DNA of 64,000 bases from G963663315 sp963668255 (lineage in GTDB: Bacteria; Pseudomonadota; Gammaproteobacteria; Arenicellales; Poriferihabitantaceae). The notes beneath the pieces were generated by a model that was not told the origin of the DNA, ran no database searches, and was given only the letters and a program-made list of their open reading frames with translations. The stretch spans positions 2,046,001 to 2,110,000 of the forward strand of contig OZ220708.1 of the NCBI GenBank assembly GCA_965116595.1, given 5' to 3'. The position numbers were made by a program, and so were the translations under genes. This document shows, piece by piece, positions 54,446 through 63,236 of this stretch (positions within the stretch are counted from its first letter, which is position 1; each line of letters starts with the position of its first letter).

Positions 54446-55310
54446 CACCAACCAGACAGAAGGTGGGAAAGAGGAGACACTGATCACCCATCTGCTCGAG
54501 TTGCGCGACCGGTTGTTGCGGGGCATCCTGTCCGTACTAGTCTTTTTTATCATACTGGCGCCATTCGCCAACACACTCTATGAGGTGCTTGCGAATCCGT
54601 TGATGAGTGCGCTGCCCGAAGGCAATACCATGATTTCAACAGAACCTCATGGGCCGTTCTTCGTGCCGTTCAAATTCGCATTTGCCTGTGCCTTTGCACT
54701 GGCCGTCCCTTACCTGCTCTATCAGTTGTGGGCGTTTGTCGCGCCTGGTCTGTACAAGAGCGAAAAGAGGCTGGTGGTGCCGTTGCTGTTGTCCAGCAGC
54801 CTTCTGTTTTACCTCGGTATCCTGTTTGCCTATTTCGCGGTCTTTCCGATCATATTCCAGTTTTTCGCCAACACGGCTCCGGAAGGGGTTGCAGTGATGA
54901 CGGATATCAACGCTTACTTAAGCTTCGTCATCAAATTGTTCTTTGCATTCGGTGTTGCGTTTGAAGTCCCTGTTGCCACCGTGCTGGTCGTTTATATGGG
55001 AATAACAGATGAAAAAAGTCTGGCGAAAAAGCGACCCTACATTATTGTCGCGGCATTTGTTGTCGGCATGTTGCTCACGCCTCCCGACATTTTCTCTCAA
55101 ACGTTGCTTGCACTTCCGGTATGGGCATTGTTCGAACTGGGGTTGTACTGTTGCCGGTTTATGAAAAACCGGACGCAGACGCCGACTCTCGAATGGAAGA
55201 AGCCGACATACAAGTGGAAAAAGCCGACGTTCAAATGGAAGAAGCCGGAATTCAAATGGAAGAAGCCTGAATTCAAGTGGAAGAAACCGCGTACGTCCGA
55301 TGACGTTTGA
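54432..55310 (+). CDS. tatC: Sec-independent translocase subunit TatC
   Basis: 292 residues, six membrane helices. The signature start THLLELRDRLLRG (signal-binding Glu and Arg residues) and the conserved FKFAFACAFALAVPYLLYQLWAF region, with APGLYKSEKR, are intact. The C-terminus has an unusual tail of five 7-residue units ending WKKP (55185-55289; for example EFKWKKP), which is far longer than a normal TatC tail and would lie in the cytoplasm. It overlaps the present open frame of tatB by 14 bases, but would start 10 bases after the unshifted tatB stop. Confidence 0.96.
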   Translation: MADTDTNQTEGGKEETLITHLLELRDRLLRGILSVLVFFIILAPFANTLYEVLANPLMSALPEGNTMISTEPHGPFFVPFKFAFACAFALAVPYLLYQLWAFVAPGLYKSEKRLVVPLLLSSSLLFYLGILFAYFAVFPIIFQFFANTAPEGVAVMTDINAYLSFVIKLFFAFGVAFEVPVATVLVVYMGITDEKSLAKKRPYIIVAAFVVGMLLTPPDIFSQTLLALPVWALFELGLYCCRFMKNRTQTPTLEWKKPTYKWKKPTFKWKKPEFKWKKPEFKWKKPRTSDDV

Positions 55311-55427
55311 TTTTCCGGGTCGCCACCGGCTTCACCCTGTTCGTGTTCCCGGCGCTGGTGATGTTTGTCGAGGGATCAGGAAAGCCTGAAGCACGGCAAT
55401 TGTTTTAGACCGGGGTATCCGGACCGA

Positions 55428-57914
55428 TCAGAACCGCATATTGAAAGTGAGGAACCAGGTCCGTCCCCAGCCAGCTTCCGTGGGCCCGTCCACCCGGCTG
55501 GGATTGGCGGTGTCTATCGAGAGGCCAGCGTCGGTGAGGTTGAATACGCCAGTCGTGATCCGTGCGCCTTTTATCCCTGCCGGGTCTGCCCAGGCCAGCG
55601 TCAGATTGTGGCCGGTCCAGGATTCGAAAATCCCGGTGCCTGCCCGGTTCTCGTAGCTGGAGCGGTAATTGGTGTCCCAGGCGGCGCTCAGATCACCGCG
55701 CTTCGCCAGGATACCAAGGCGGATAACATCCTTGGGGGTGGGGTAGCGGTCCTTTTCTCCCGCGATGCGCAGTCTGGCGTCAGTGACGCGCTGCCAGACC
55801 CCGTGCAGACCGATCATCCCCCAACCTGTTGCGGTACTCCAGTCGAGCCGGGTATCGACACCGGAGAGATCGGTCTCGGCGACATTCGCATAACTGTTGT
55901 AAATAGTGATGTCGTTGGCAGTGCGTTCGATGCAGTTCGTCCGGTCTTCGCCCGCACATTCATTCAGGTTGCGCATGGCCCAGTTGGCGCTGTTCTGACC
56001 GGGCAGTCTGGAGTGCGAGAGTTGATACCATTCCACATCCAGCGAGAGCGCCCCCTTGCGCGTCTCGGCGCCGATGGCGAGCCTGCCGTTGTCGGCAGGC
56101 TCCAGTTCCGGATTTCCCGCGGTCACGCGCGTCACTTGATGGGGGTTCTGTTGTGTGCAGGTGCGTGGCGGGTTCCCGGTTCCCGGGTCGCAGTCGATAT
56201 AGGGATGGTCTTGTGACCCGGAGCTGTAAAGGTACAGCATGGAGGGCGGTCTGTCCCCTGTGCTCCAGGAACTATGCAGTGTGATGGCGTCGCTCGGGCG
56301 ATATTCAGTCCCCAGGCGCCAGGCTCCCAGTCCGCCGATATCGTCGTAATCGTCTGCGCGCCCCGCAACCCGGAGATCCAGGTTCTCGGCCAGCGGCAGC
56401 GATATTTCCCCAAAGGCGGCGACGGACTTGCGCGCGCTGGCATAACTGACTCCGCTGGAACCGAGTACCTCGGATATGTCATGAGCCATGCCATCATTAC
56501 TTCGGTGGACACTGATGTCATGTATTTTCAATTTCCCCAGTTCAGCCCCTGTGGTCCACGCCGAGTCGCGACCATTGATCTTGAACCCGGTTCCTTCCAG
56601 CGCCAGCCGGACTCCCAGATAGTCCGAACCGAAGTCATTCTCCAGCCGCAAGCTGCTGTCTCTTATGGCGCGCAAATGCTGCGGGTCATCCGAGAACGGG
56701 TTTACGAGGTCGTAATGCCCCGCCTGGATCTCCGATGCGATCCTGCCGGCATGTACGAAGGTGTCGCCGCTCTGGAAGCCGTCCCGGTCGAAGGCGGTGA
56801 TGTGCAGGTCATAGCCGAGATCCTCCTTTATCTGATTTTCAATATTCATGGAGAAATGGAGTTCCCCGGTATCCGTCAGCCAGTCCCGGTTGCCGTGGCC
56901 GACAAAACGGTGCGCCACGACGAACAAGTCATTGTCATCCGCCGCAAAGTCCGGGGCGGCTGCATCGTTGATTGCCGCCAGCAGGTCCTCATTCGGGACA
57001 AACGGAAAGGGGCCGACCGATGGCGCGTAGCGGAACGCCGATTTGTTCTGTGTGATGTTGGCGTCCAGATGGAGGTTAGCGCCTTCAGGGAGCGGGTGAT
57101 CCAGATTCAGAACCACGCTTTGCTGCTCGTAGTCGCTGTCGTTCCAGATGATTCTGCCGTAGGCATAACCGCAGCCCTTGTCTCCCGAGACGATACCGGG
57201 CGGATTGCTGAGTGGGCCGGTATAGCCTTCCGCCGGGTCGCACTCACCCAGCGCGACTGAGCGGACGCCGGTCGGAGATTGATCCTCGTCCCGCTGGACG
57301 ATCCAGACCGTGTTGCCGCCGGGACTGATATTCCTTGCCGTGTTGAAGGCGCCGCCGTCCGACCATACGGAACGGCTGTAATCCCGGCTCTGCCCGGTGA
57401 TTTCCTCGCGATCCAGGACATCCACGCCGAGGGTCATGCGTCCCTCACCGACCGCGCCGCCCCAGAAGACGCTGCCTTGCCGACCGTTGCCGCCTTCCTG
57501 GTCCGGTATCCGCGTGACTGTATGCGCCTCAAAGCCGTCCAGATCGTTCCGCAGCACGACATTCATCGCGCCGCGCACGGCGTCACCGTCGAAAGTGCCC
57601 AGGGTGTCGCCACTCAAAAGTTCTATGCGCTCAATGGACGAGATCGGCAGGGCATCCAGGTGGCTGGAGGTTGTGGCGTAAGGTCTGCCGTCGACCAGAA
57701 CGAGCAGCGCGTGCCCGCCGGTCAGGAGATAACGGATGATGCCGGTGTGAAGCAGTTCATCCAGCGTTTGCGAACCGGAACGCTCCAGAAAATCCCGGTC
57801 ATACGTGGCGATGACGCGAGGAGCGGGCGCCAGGGAACCGGCGTCGGCTGCGTTCACCGTCAGCGCCGAGATAACGACGAGCGAGGTAAAAAGGGTCTTC
57901 ATTATGATTTTCAT
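55428..57914 (-). CDS. TonB-dependent outer membrane receptor
   Basis: 828 residues from the ATG at 57914, where GGAG is 10 bases upstream. A signal peptide MKIIMKTLFTSLVVISALTV ends near VNAADA. A plug domain follows (DFLERSGSQTLDELLHTGI, LLVLVDGRPY, ISSIERIELLSGD), then a 22-strand-type barrel with repeated aromatic strands; the last strand ends FLTFNMRF (terminal Phe). No clear TonB box is seen after the signal. Several Cys pairs lie in extracellular loops. The ligand is unknown; there are no siderophore or transport genes beside it. It stands alone on the minus strand. Confidence 0.9.
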   Translation of the reverse strand: MKIIMKTLFTSLVVISALTVNAADAGSLAPAPRVIATYDRDFLERSGSQTLDELLHTGIIRYLLTGGHALLVLVDGRPYATTSSHLDALPISSIERIELLSGDTLGTFDGDAVRGAMNVVLRNDLDGFEAHTVTRIPDQEGGNGRQGSVFWGGAVGEGRMTLGVDVLDREEITGQSRDYSRSVWSDGGAFNTARNISPGGNTVWIVQRDEDQSPTGVRSVALGECDPAEGYTGPLSNPPGIVSGDKGCGYAYGRIIWNDSDYEQQSVVLNLDHPLPEGANLHLDANITQNKSAFRYAPSVGPFPFVPNEDLLAAINDAAAPDFAADDNDLFVVAHRFVGHGNRDWLTDTGELHFSMNIENQIKEDLGYDLHITAFDRDGFQSGDTFVHAGRIASEIQAGHYDLVNPFSDDPQHLRAIRDSSLRLENDFGSDYLGVRLALEGTGFKINGRDSAWTTGAELGKLKIHDISVHRSNDGMAHDISEVLGSSGVSYASARKSVAAFGEISLPLAENLDLRVAGRADDYDDIGGLGAWRLGTEYRPSDAITLHSSWSTGDRPPSMLYLYSSGSQDHPYIDCDPGTGNPPRTCTQQNPHQVTRVTAGNPELEPADNGRLAIGAETRKGALSLDVEWYQLSHSRLPGQNSANWAMRNLNECAGEDRTNCIERTANDITIYNSYANVAETDLSGVDTRLDWSTATGWGMIGLHGVWQRVTDARLRIAGEKDRYPTPKDVIRLGILAKRGDLSAAWDTNYRSSYENRAGTGIFESWTGHNLTLAWADPAGIKGARITTGVFNLTDAGLSIDTANPSRVDGPTEAGWGRTWFLTFNMRF

Positions 57915-58101
57915 TTGATTATAGCTCCAGTTATCATGCACGCACGCGTCCTTCATACTTCATAGACCGTGACGAAAGCGTTGTTACTCTGATAATGTAT
58001 CGCCTCATTTCGGTACCAGTCAAGGTTATTGGCGCTCGGCGCTGGACAGATGCATTGCCCAGCGGACGGTTGACCAGGCAGGGGAGGGGGCGGATCATTT
58101 G

Positions 58102-59880
58102 TCAGTGTCCGCCGAACGGCCGGATGGCGTCGGACAGTCTCGCCAGTCTCAGGTGATCATAGCGTTCTTCGGTTTGATACGAATCGAAACCAAACCGGAA
58201 TGCAGTTGTGCCATTTGGCAATATCTGGATCACCTGCCCACCGTAACCGCGCATGGTCGGCAGCCACCATAATCGGTTGTTGCCTGAAACAAAAGGCAAA
58301 TGCCAGATGCCGCCCAGATAGCGAATCTCGCCATCGGTTGTATGGGTGCCGGTAGGCAGTCCTTTCTGAACAACCGGGTCAAACCACTCCGCCAGCATGT
58401 CGGTTGCAAGTATCTGACGGTTTCCAATTTTACCGCCATCATGAATCAGTTTGCCGAGGGATGCAATATGGTCCAGGGTGAGCAGCAGGCCGGCATCGCT
58501 AAGCGGGACTTCCCTGGCAGGGTCAGTTTCGATGGTATGGAACTTGACGGCATGATGGATGCCGACAGGACCATATACTTCATCGCGGACCATATTCCAG
58601 ATACGTGCATCGCTACCGGACTGCAGTTTTAACCACGCATCCAGCGCCGCCCCGGCAATATACAGATCCTGGTCGCGGTAACGCACAATTGTATCGGCCG
58701 GCCAGGGATAACTCGGACAGGCAAATGCAGCCCTGTTTTTTTCATGCTGACCCGGCGCCAGAAACCAGTCATGGTAGTGGTTGTAGCTTTTATTGGCGAG
58801 TGACGAAGTTTCCGCCTGCTCTGCCTCAAGCAGGTAGTCGGCAAAAATATCGACCGGTTCAGGTTCGGGCGCTGCCGTGCCGATTCCACTTGCCATATTA
58901 AGGCATTGACCAATCGTAATTTCCTGCCAGTGAGGAAATTCCGCTGCTTCCGGCAAGACCGATGCAATCCTTACCCGGCGTGGGTCTGTACCGAACTTTT
59001 GTGCCATACGCAGACAGGCGATGCTGCAAAATGCCGTCTTGGTAGCAGACCAGATACCGAATTTCAGTGCCCTTGGGTAGGGAAAGTCACCATATTGGGT
59101 TGTGCAGGCAGAGTGATGGACCTGATCGTCGATGATCAGACCGATGATCAACGTGCTGTCGCTGCCGAAACCGGATTTGAAATCTGCGAAACAGGATTTG
59201 GTCTCATCGCAAAGCCAGTCATCCAGAGGCTTGAAGAGATGCTCATCCTGTCGCTCTTGCCGGAACGCCTGGACAACCGGTTGCGACTTTTCCGGTTCGA
59301 CCACCTCGACCACCGCATCAAGGGTTCCCCACGCCAACAGGTTGTCCGGACACAGAAAAGCCTTGGTTTCCGCTACTACCTGGAAGTAGACCGGCGAAAT
59401 TTCATCCGGTTTCAAGACAAAGGTGGCCAGACCATGATGGGTGTCATTTTCCAGGGTGTTGCACAGCTGAAAGGGCAGGGCAGTGCGCAGCCACCCGTCA
59501 TCACCGGATTCCATCCAGATCTGTCCGGGCGATACCACCAGGCTCCAGTAACTGTTTCCAGTCATGTCTCCAACCAGACCCCGTTCAAACGGCACAATAT
59601 CCCGACCATCGCTGGTCAGGTTAAGGATGGCAGCAGGAAACAGGTCGATGTACCGGCCATTGACCGATGTGTCCTGATAATTGCAGTGCATTCTTGTTTC
59701 AGGGAAGGTGATTGAGAAGGAGACACAAGGGACCTGTTCGCTTGCTCCAATCGGCAGGAACCACTGATTATTCACCGGGCCGTCAAATGCGGCGCCGGAC
59801 AACAGTTGCTGGCGGGTTAAATGGATGCGCTCCGGGGTTTGCTCTGATGTTTGCACCGTTACAGCGTGATCAATCGCCAT
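58102..59880 (-). CDS. Large serine hydrolase of the beta-lactamase/penicillin-binding-protein fold
   Basis: About 592 residues from ATG 59880; a GTG at 59856, just after the bpt stop, is another option. The C-terminal half has the SxxK motif SATKT (in LKFGIWSATKTAFCSI), a Tyr motif RYRDQDLYIAG and, near the end, GGIWHLPF and GYGGQVIQILPNG (HxG/KTG-like region), the pattern of class C beta-lactamase-like esterases. The N-terminal 250 residues form a separate domain with an Asp/Trp-rich beta pattern and no recognised family. No signal peptide is visible. It overlaps or abuts bpt. Substrate unknown. Confidence 0.7.
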   Translation of the reverse strand: MAIDHAVTVQTSEQTPERIHLTRQQLLSGAAFDGPVNNQWFLPIGASEQVPCVSFSITFPETRMHCNYQDTSVNGRYIDLFPAAILNLTSDGRDIVPFERGLVGDMTGNSYWSLVVSPGQIWMESGDDGWLRTALPFQLCNTLENDTHHGLATFVLKPDEISPVYFQVVAETKAFLCPDNLLAWGTLDAVVEVVEPEKSQPVVQAFRQERQDEHLFKPLDDWLCDETKSCFADFKSGFGSDSTLIIGLIIDDQVHHSACTTQYGDFPYPRALKFGIWSATKTAFCSIACLRMAQKFGTDPRRVRIASVLPEAAEFPHWQEITIGQCLNMASGIGTAAPEPEPVDIFADYLLEAEQAETSSLANKSYNHYHDWFLAPGQHEKNRAAFACPSYPWPADTIVRYRDQDLYIAGAALDAWLKLQSGSDARIWNMVRDEVYGPVGIHHAVKFHTIETDPAREVPLSDAGLLLTLDHIASLGKLIHDGGKIGNRQILATDMLAEWFDPVVQKGLPTGTHTTDGEIRYLGGIWHLPFVSGNNRLWWLPTMRGYGGQVIQILPNGTTAFRFGFDSYQTEERYDHLRLARLSDAIRPFGGH

Positions 59881-60572
59881 TCCTTGTTGACAAAACCGAA
59901 CATCGGTTTGAAATTGGTCTTGTAGTTCATTTTCCTGCAATCTTCTATCCAGTAACCCAGATACAACCATTCCAGGTCCATTTCATTGACATATTGGATC
60001 TGCGTGATAATCGCAAACGTCCCCAGGCTGCGTTTCTTCAATTCAGGTTCAAAGAAAGTATAAACCGCCGACATGCCATCGTCGGGCAGATCACAGACCG
60101 ATAAGCCAACCAGCTTTTTGTCCAGCCAGTATTCAATAAATACCGTTTCGATGGCTGACTCGACCGCAAATTCCCTGTACCGCACAGCGTCGTTGTGATC
60201 CATGATATCACCCGGATGGCGGTCGGCTTGATAGCGACGATAGAGATCGAAATGCTCCTGCTTGAAAACCGCAGGCACCATGGTGGTATGAATGTCGCTG
60301 TTGAGTTTATTGCATCTGGCCTGCGAGCGGTTTGGCCGGTATTCACTAGCAGGTATCCGCACCGAAATACAGGCGTTGCAGTTTCGGCAATGAGGTTTGT
60401 AGATAGTGTTTCCACTTCTCCGGAATCCGGACTTGAGCAAGATACTGAACAGCGCGTTGTCGACCTTGTAGTCAGGGTCAAGCAAAACCGTAGTTGCGGT
60501 TTCAGGCTCGATATACGGACATGAGTGCGGCGCAGAGATATACAGCTTGGGCTGGTTTATCTGGATACTCAA
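59859..60572 (-). CDS. bpt: Aspartate/glutamate leucyltransferase (bacterial Ate/Bpt)
   Basis: 237 residues. It starts at TTG 60572; the family aligns from KLYISAPHSCPYIEPE, eight residues in, and no ATG fits. Conserved motifs are HCRNCNACISVRIP (two CxxC-type Cys pairs) and TFFEPELKKRSLGTFAI and YLGYWIEDC. Bpt adds Leu to N-terminal Asp/Glu of proteins, making them N-end-rule substrates for ClpS. The stop of an upstream 30-codon frame overlaps this TTG (ATTGA). In many genomes bpt follows aat, which is absent here. Confidence 0.94.
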   Translation of the reverse strand: MSIQINQPKLYISAPHSCPYIEPETATTVLLDPDYKVDNALFSILLKSGFRRSGNTIYKPHCRNCNACISVRIPASEYRPNRSQARCNKLNSDIHTTMVPAVFKQEHFDLYRRYQADRHPGDIMDHNDAVRYREFAVESAIETVFIEYWLDKKLVGLSVCDLPDDGMSAVYTFFEPELKKRSLGTFAIITQIQYVNEMDLEWLYLGYWIEDCRKMNYKTNFKPMFGFVNKEWRLITL

Positions 60573-60661
60573 TCCGCCACCCCCGCCAGCAGTGATCGCG
60601 CCGCGATCAATCCTCCTGCATCACCTGTGGTCAGATTGATATACGGGAAACTGGTTGTCAT
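60569..60661 (-). CDS. Possible 30-residue peptide coupled to bpt
   Basis: A short frame ATG 60661-60659 to TGA 60571-60569. It reads MTTSFPYINLTTGDAGGLIAA, with a hydrophobic helix end (RSLLAGVAD). Its stop codon overlaps the TTG start of bpt, the arrangement of translational coupling. A GGAGG stretch lies inside it about 30 bases before the bpt start and is too distant to be its ribosome-binding site. Either a genuine small protein or the means by which the TTG start is used. Not recognised. Confidence 0.35.
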   Translation of the reverse strand: MTTSFPYINLTTGDAGGLIAARSLLAGVAD

Positions 60662-60819
60662 GGTTATTGTCTTCAAGCTCAGGCCGCCATCATATATTGT
60701 AATGACGCCATTTGTAAATTATCTGATCCAGGTCGTACCCGGATTGCACGGATAACAGTTGGATAAATTCATCCCGCTCTATAAAATGGCCGCTTTCATA
60801 CATAATCTGAACAATCCTG

Positions 60820-61884
60820 ATGCGTGTTCTTGGAATTGAAACATCCTGTGATGATACCGGCGTGGCTATCTACGACAGCCATCAGGGATTGATTGCCCAT
60901 CAACTGGCTTCACAGGTCGATTTGCATAGTCAATACGGTGGTGTCGTACCGGAACTGGCTGCACGCGACCACATCCGAACGTTGTTGCCGCTGGTCGACA
61001 ATCTGATCAACGGCAGCCTGAATCGGGGCAGCAGGATCGATGCAGTGGCTTATACCGCCGGCCCCGGCCTTGCGGGAGCTTTGCTGGTGGGCGCCTCGAT
61101 TGGCAGGAGTCTTGCCATGGCATGGCAGATTCCCGCAGTCGGCGTTCATCACATGGAAGGGCACTTACTTGCGCCGATGCTGGAAACCCCGTCTCCTGAA
61201 TTTCCATTTCTTGCATTACTGGTATCGGGCGGCCATACAATGCTGGTTGATGTCGCGTCTCCAGGGAAATACTGCATTCTGGGTCAAACTGTCGACGATG
61301 CCGCCGGAGAAGCCTTCGACAAAACAGCCAAACTCCTTGGACTCGGATACCCTGGAGGCCCCGCCATATCGAAAGCAGCGCGGGAGGGAAACCCGGACCG
61401 GTTCGTTTTCCCCCGTCCAATGACCAGCCGACCCGGTTTGGATTTCAGCTTCAGCGGTTTGAAAACCCATGTTTCAACTGTCTGCCGGCAACACCAGCTG
61501 GACCGGCAGGCCATCGCCGACATTGCGGTTGCCTTCGAGTTGGCGGCAGTCGATACGCTGACGATAAAATGCAGCCGGGCGTTGCGGCAAACCGGTTGCA
61601 GGCGGCTGGTGGTCTCAGGCGGTGTCGGAGCCAACCAGCGGTTGCGCGATACGCTCAGGGCAAGCGCCGCCGGTTCGGGTGTCGAAGTATTTTATCCCCG
61701 TCCCGAATTCTGTACCGATAATGGCGCAATGATTGCCTACGCAGGCCATTTTCGACTGTCCCTGGGCGGCAGCGACGATCAGGATCATCGGTGTCCGTCC
61801 CATCATTGCGAAGATCATGGATTTGACATTTATCCACGCTGGAGCCTGGAAGACATAGCGGTTATCCCGACTGTGGGCCGGTAA
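60820..61884 (+). CDS. tsaD: tRNA N6-adenosine threonylcarbamoyltransferase TsaD
   Basis: 354 residues. The ASKHA-fold start LGIETSCDDTGVAIYD, metal-binding H111 and H115 (HHMEGHLLAP), LLVSGGHTML and the end GGVGANQRLR with CTDNGAMIAYAG are canonical. TsaD, with TsaB/TsaE, transfers threonylcarbamoyl to A37 of ANN-decoding tRNAs. Between YAGHFRLSLG and the usual FDIYPRW end there is an extra Cys/His-rich segment (HRCPSHHCEDH, 323-333) of about 14 residues that looks able to bind a metal; it is not seen in typical TsaD. Confidence 0.96.
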   Translation: MRVLGIETSCDDTGVAIYDSHQGLIAHQLASQVDLHSQYGGVVPELAARDHIRTLLPLVDNLINGSLNRGSRIDAVAYTAGPGLAGALLVGASIGRSLAMAWQIPAVGVHHMEGHLLAPMLETPSPEFPFLALLVSGGHTMLVDVASPGKYCILGQTVDDAAGEAFDKTAKLLGLGYPGGPAISKAAREGNPDRFVFPRPMTSRPGLDFSFSGLKTHVSTVCRQHQLDRQAIADIAVAFELAAVDTLTIKCSRALRQTGCRRLVVSGGVGANQRLRDTLRASAAGSGVEVFYPRPEFCTDNGAMIAYAGHFRLSLGGSDDQDHRCPSHHCEDHGFDIYPRWSLEDIAVIPTVGR

Positions 61885-61966
61885 GCGGCGAGCGTTGACA
61901 ACACCCCTGGATTTGTGCCAAATTTGAGTTTTTGTTACAAGGAATACTGGAGGTGATACGTTTCTG

Positions 61967-63232
61967 ATGCGACGAGTATCAAGGAGAGAGGCGCTTGGGG
62001 TCGGTATCGGTGGATGCCTTGCGGCGCCTTGGCTCCTGTCTCACGGCATGGTTCCGAAAACCAGCGGCGTGACCGATACACAGATCGTTCTGGGGGTGTC
62101 GGCGGCGTTTTCCGGCCCTTCACGGGGGCTGGGCATTGAACTCTATCGTGGCGCCATGGCCTGCTTCAACCATGTCAACAGCGTCGGCGGTATCAACGGC
62201 CGCAAGATTGTCCTCAAGACCTACGACGATGGTTATCAACCGAACCCTTGTGTCGAAAACACGGTAAAGCTGACGTTGGACGATCAGGTGTTCGCGTTGT
62301 TCGGCTATGTCGGCACGCCGACCGTAACGCGGGTTTTGCCGCTCCTGAAGAAATTCCAGGACGAAAAGATGTTCCTTTTCTTTCCGTTCACCGGGGCTCA
62401 ACCGCAACGGCAACCGCCGTATGGGGAATTTGCTTTCAATCTGCGTGCATCCTATCGTCAGGAAACCAAAGGCCTGGTCGATAATTTCGTATCCGTCGGC
62501 CGTCGGCGCATTGCTGTATTCTACCAGGCCGATGCCTACGGCCGCAGCGGCTGGGCAGGTGTGCGGCGCGCCCTTGATAAATACGGTGAACAGATCGTCG
62601 GCGAGGCGACCTATCGGCGCGGTCAGAAGTTCACCAGTACCATGCGTCAGCAGGTCGAGATTCTGCAAGCGGCGAATCCCGACGCGGTCATCTGCATCGG
62701 CGCTTATGCCGCCTGCGCCGCTTTTCTGCGCGATGCTGTCGATCAGGGCCTGCGCGTCCCGGTCGCGAATCTATCCTTCGTAGGAAGCGAAAACCTGCTG
62801 AAACTGATTACCAGTGAGCAGAAGGACAGTCGGCGCTATACCGAACTTCTGGTCAATTCACAGGTTGTACCGAGTTACGAGGATATTTCGATTCCGGCAG
62901 TCCGGGAATACCGTGAACTGTTGGAGCGTTACGACCCGCAGCCACCGGCTGAATTGCTCAAAGAGGATTACAGCCCCTTTTCGCACAGTTTTGTCAGCCT
63001 TGAAGGATTCCTTGACGCGAAACTGATGGTCGAAATTCTGCGGCGTCTCGGCGCCAGACCGACCCGAAATCATCTGGAGTATGCAGTGTTTTCGATCAAG
63101 GATTTTGATCTCGGAGTCGGTGTGCCAGTCTCATTTTCCGCCAACCGCAGGCAAGGACAGAATCGCGTCTACTACACGGTTGTGGACGGCGGCCGATTCG
63201 TGCCTTTGAGCGATTGGAAAAGCAGGTTTTAA
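61967..63232 (+). CDS. ABC-type substrate-binding protein (type I fold), Tat-exported
   Basis: 421 residues. The N-terminus MRRVSRREALGVGIGGCLAAP carries a twin-arginine signal (S5-R6-R7-E8-A9-L10) followed by a hydrophobic region; the substrate-binding part is of the branched-chain-amino-acid receptor type (Peripla_BP_6): QIVLGVSAAFSGPSRGLGIELYRG, VNSVGGINGRKI, DDGYQPN, ALFGYVGTPT and FYQADAYGRSGW. The Cys in GGCLAA may allow lipidation. It is directly followed, 4 bases on, by a membrane sensor gene rather than an ABC permease, which suggests a ligand-sensing rather than transport role. Substrate unknown. Confidence 0.87.
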   Translation: MRRVSRREALGVGIGGCLAAPWLLSHGMVPKTSGVTDTQIVLGVSAAFSGPSRGLGIELYRGAMACFNHVNSVGGINGRKIVLKTYDDGYQPNPCVENTVKLTLDDQVFALFGYVGTPTVTRVLPLLKKFQDEKMFLFFPFTGAQPQRQPPYGEFAFNLRASYRQETKGLVDNFVSVGRRRIAVFYQADAYGRSGWAGVRRALDKYGEQIVGEATYRRGQKFTSTMRQQVEILQAANPDAVICIGAYAACAAFLRDAVDQGLRVPVANLSFVGSENLLKLITSEQKDSRRYTELLVNSQVVPSYEDISIPAVREYRELLERYDPQPPAELLKEDYSPFSHSFVSLEGFLDAKLMVEILRRLGARPTRNHLEYAVFSIKDFDLGVGVPVSFSANRRQGQNRVYYTVVDGGRFVPLSDWKSRF

Positions 63233-63236
63233 CAAT

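Noticed and set aside
56274..57260. 328-codon frame opposite the TonB receptor
   Set aside because: Antisense shadow; the minus-strand frame has a signal peptide and barrel features.
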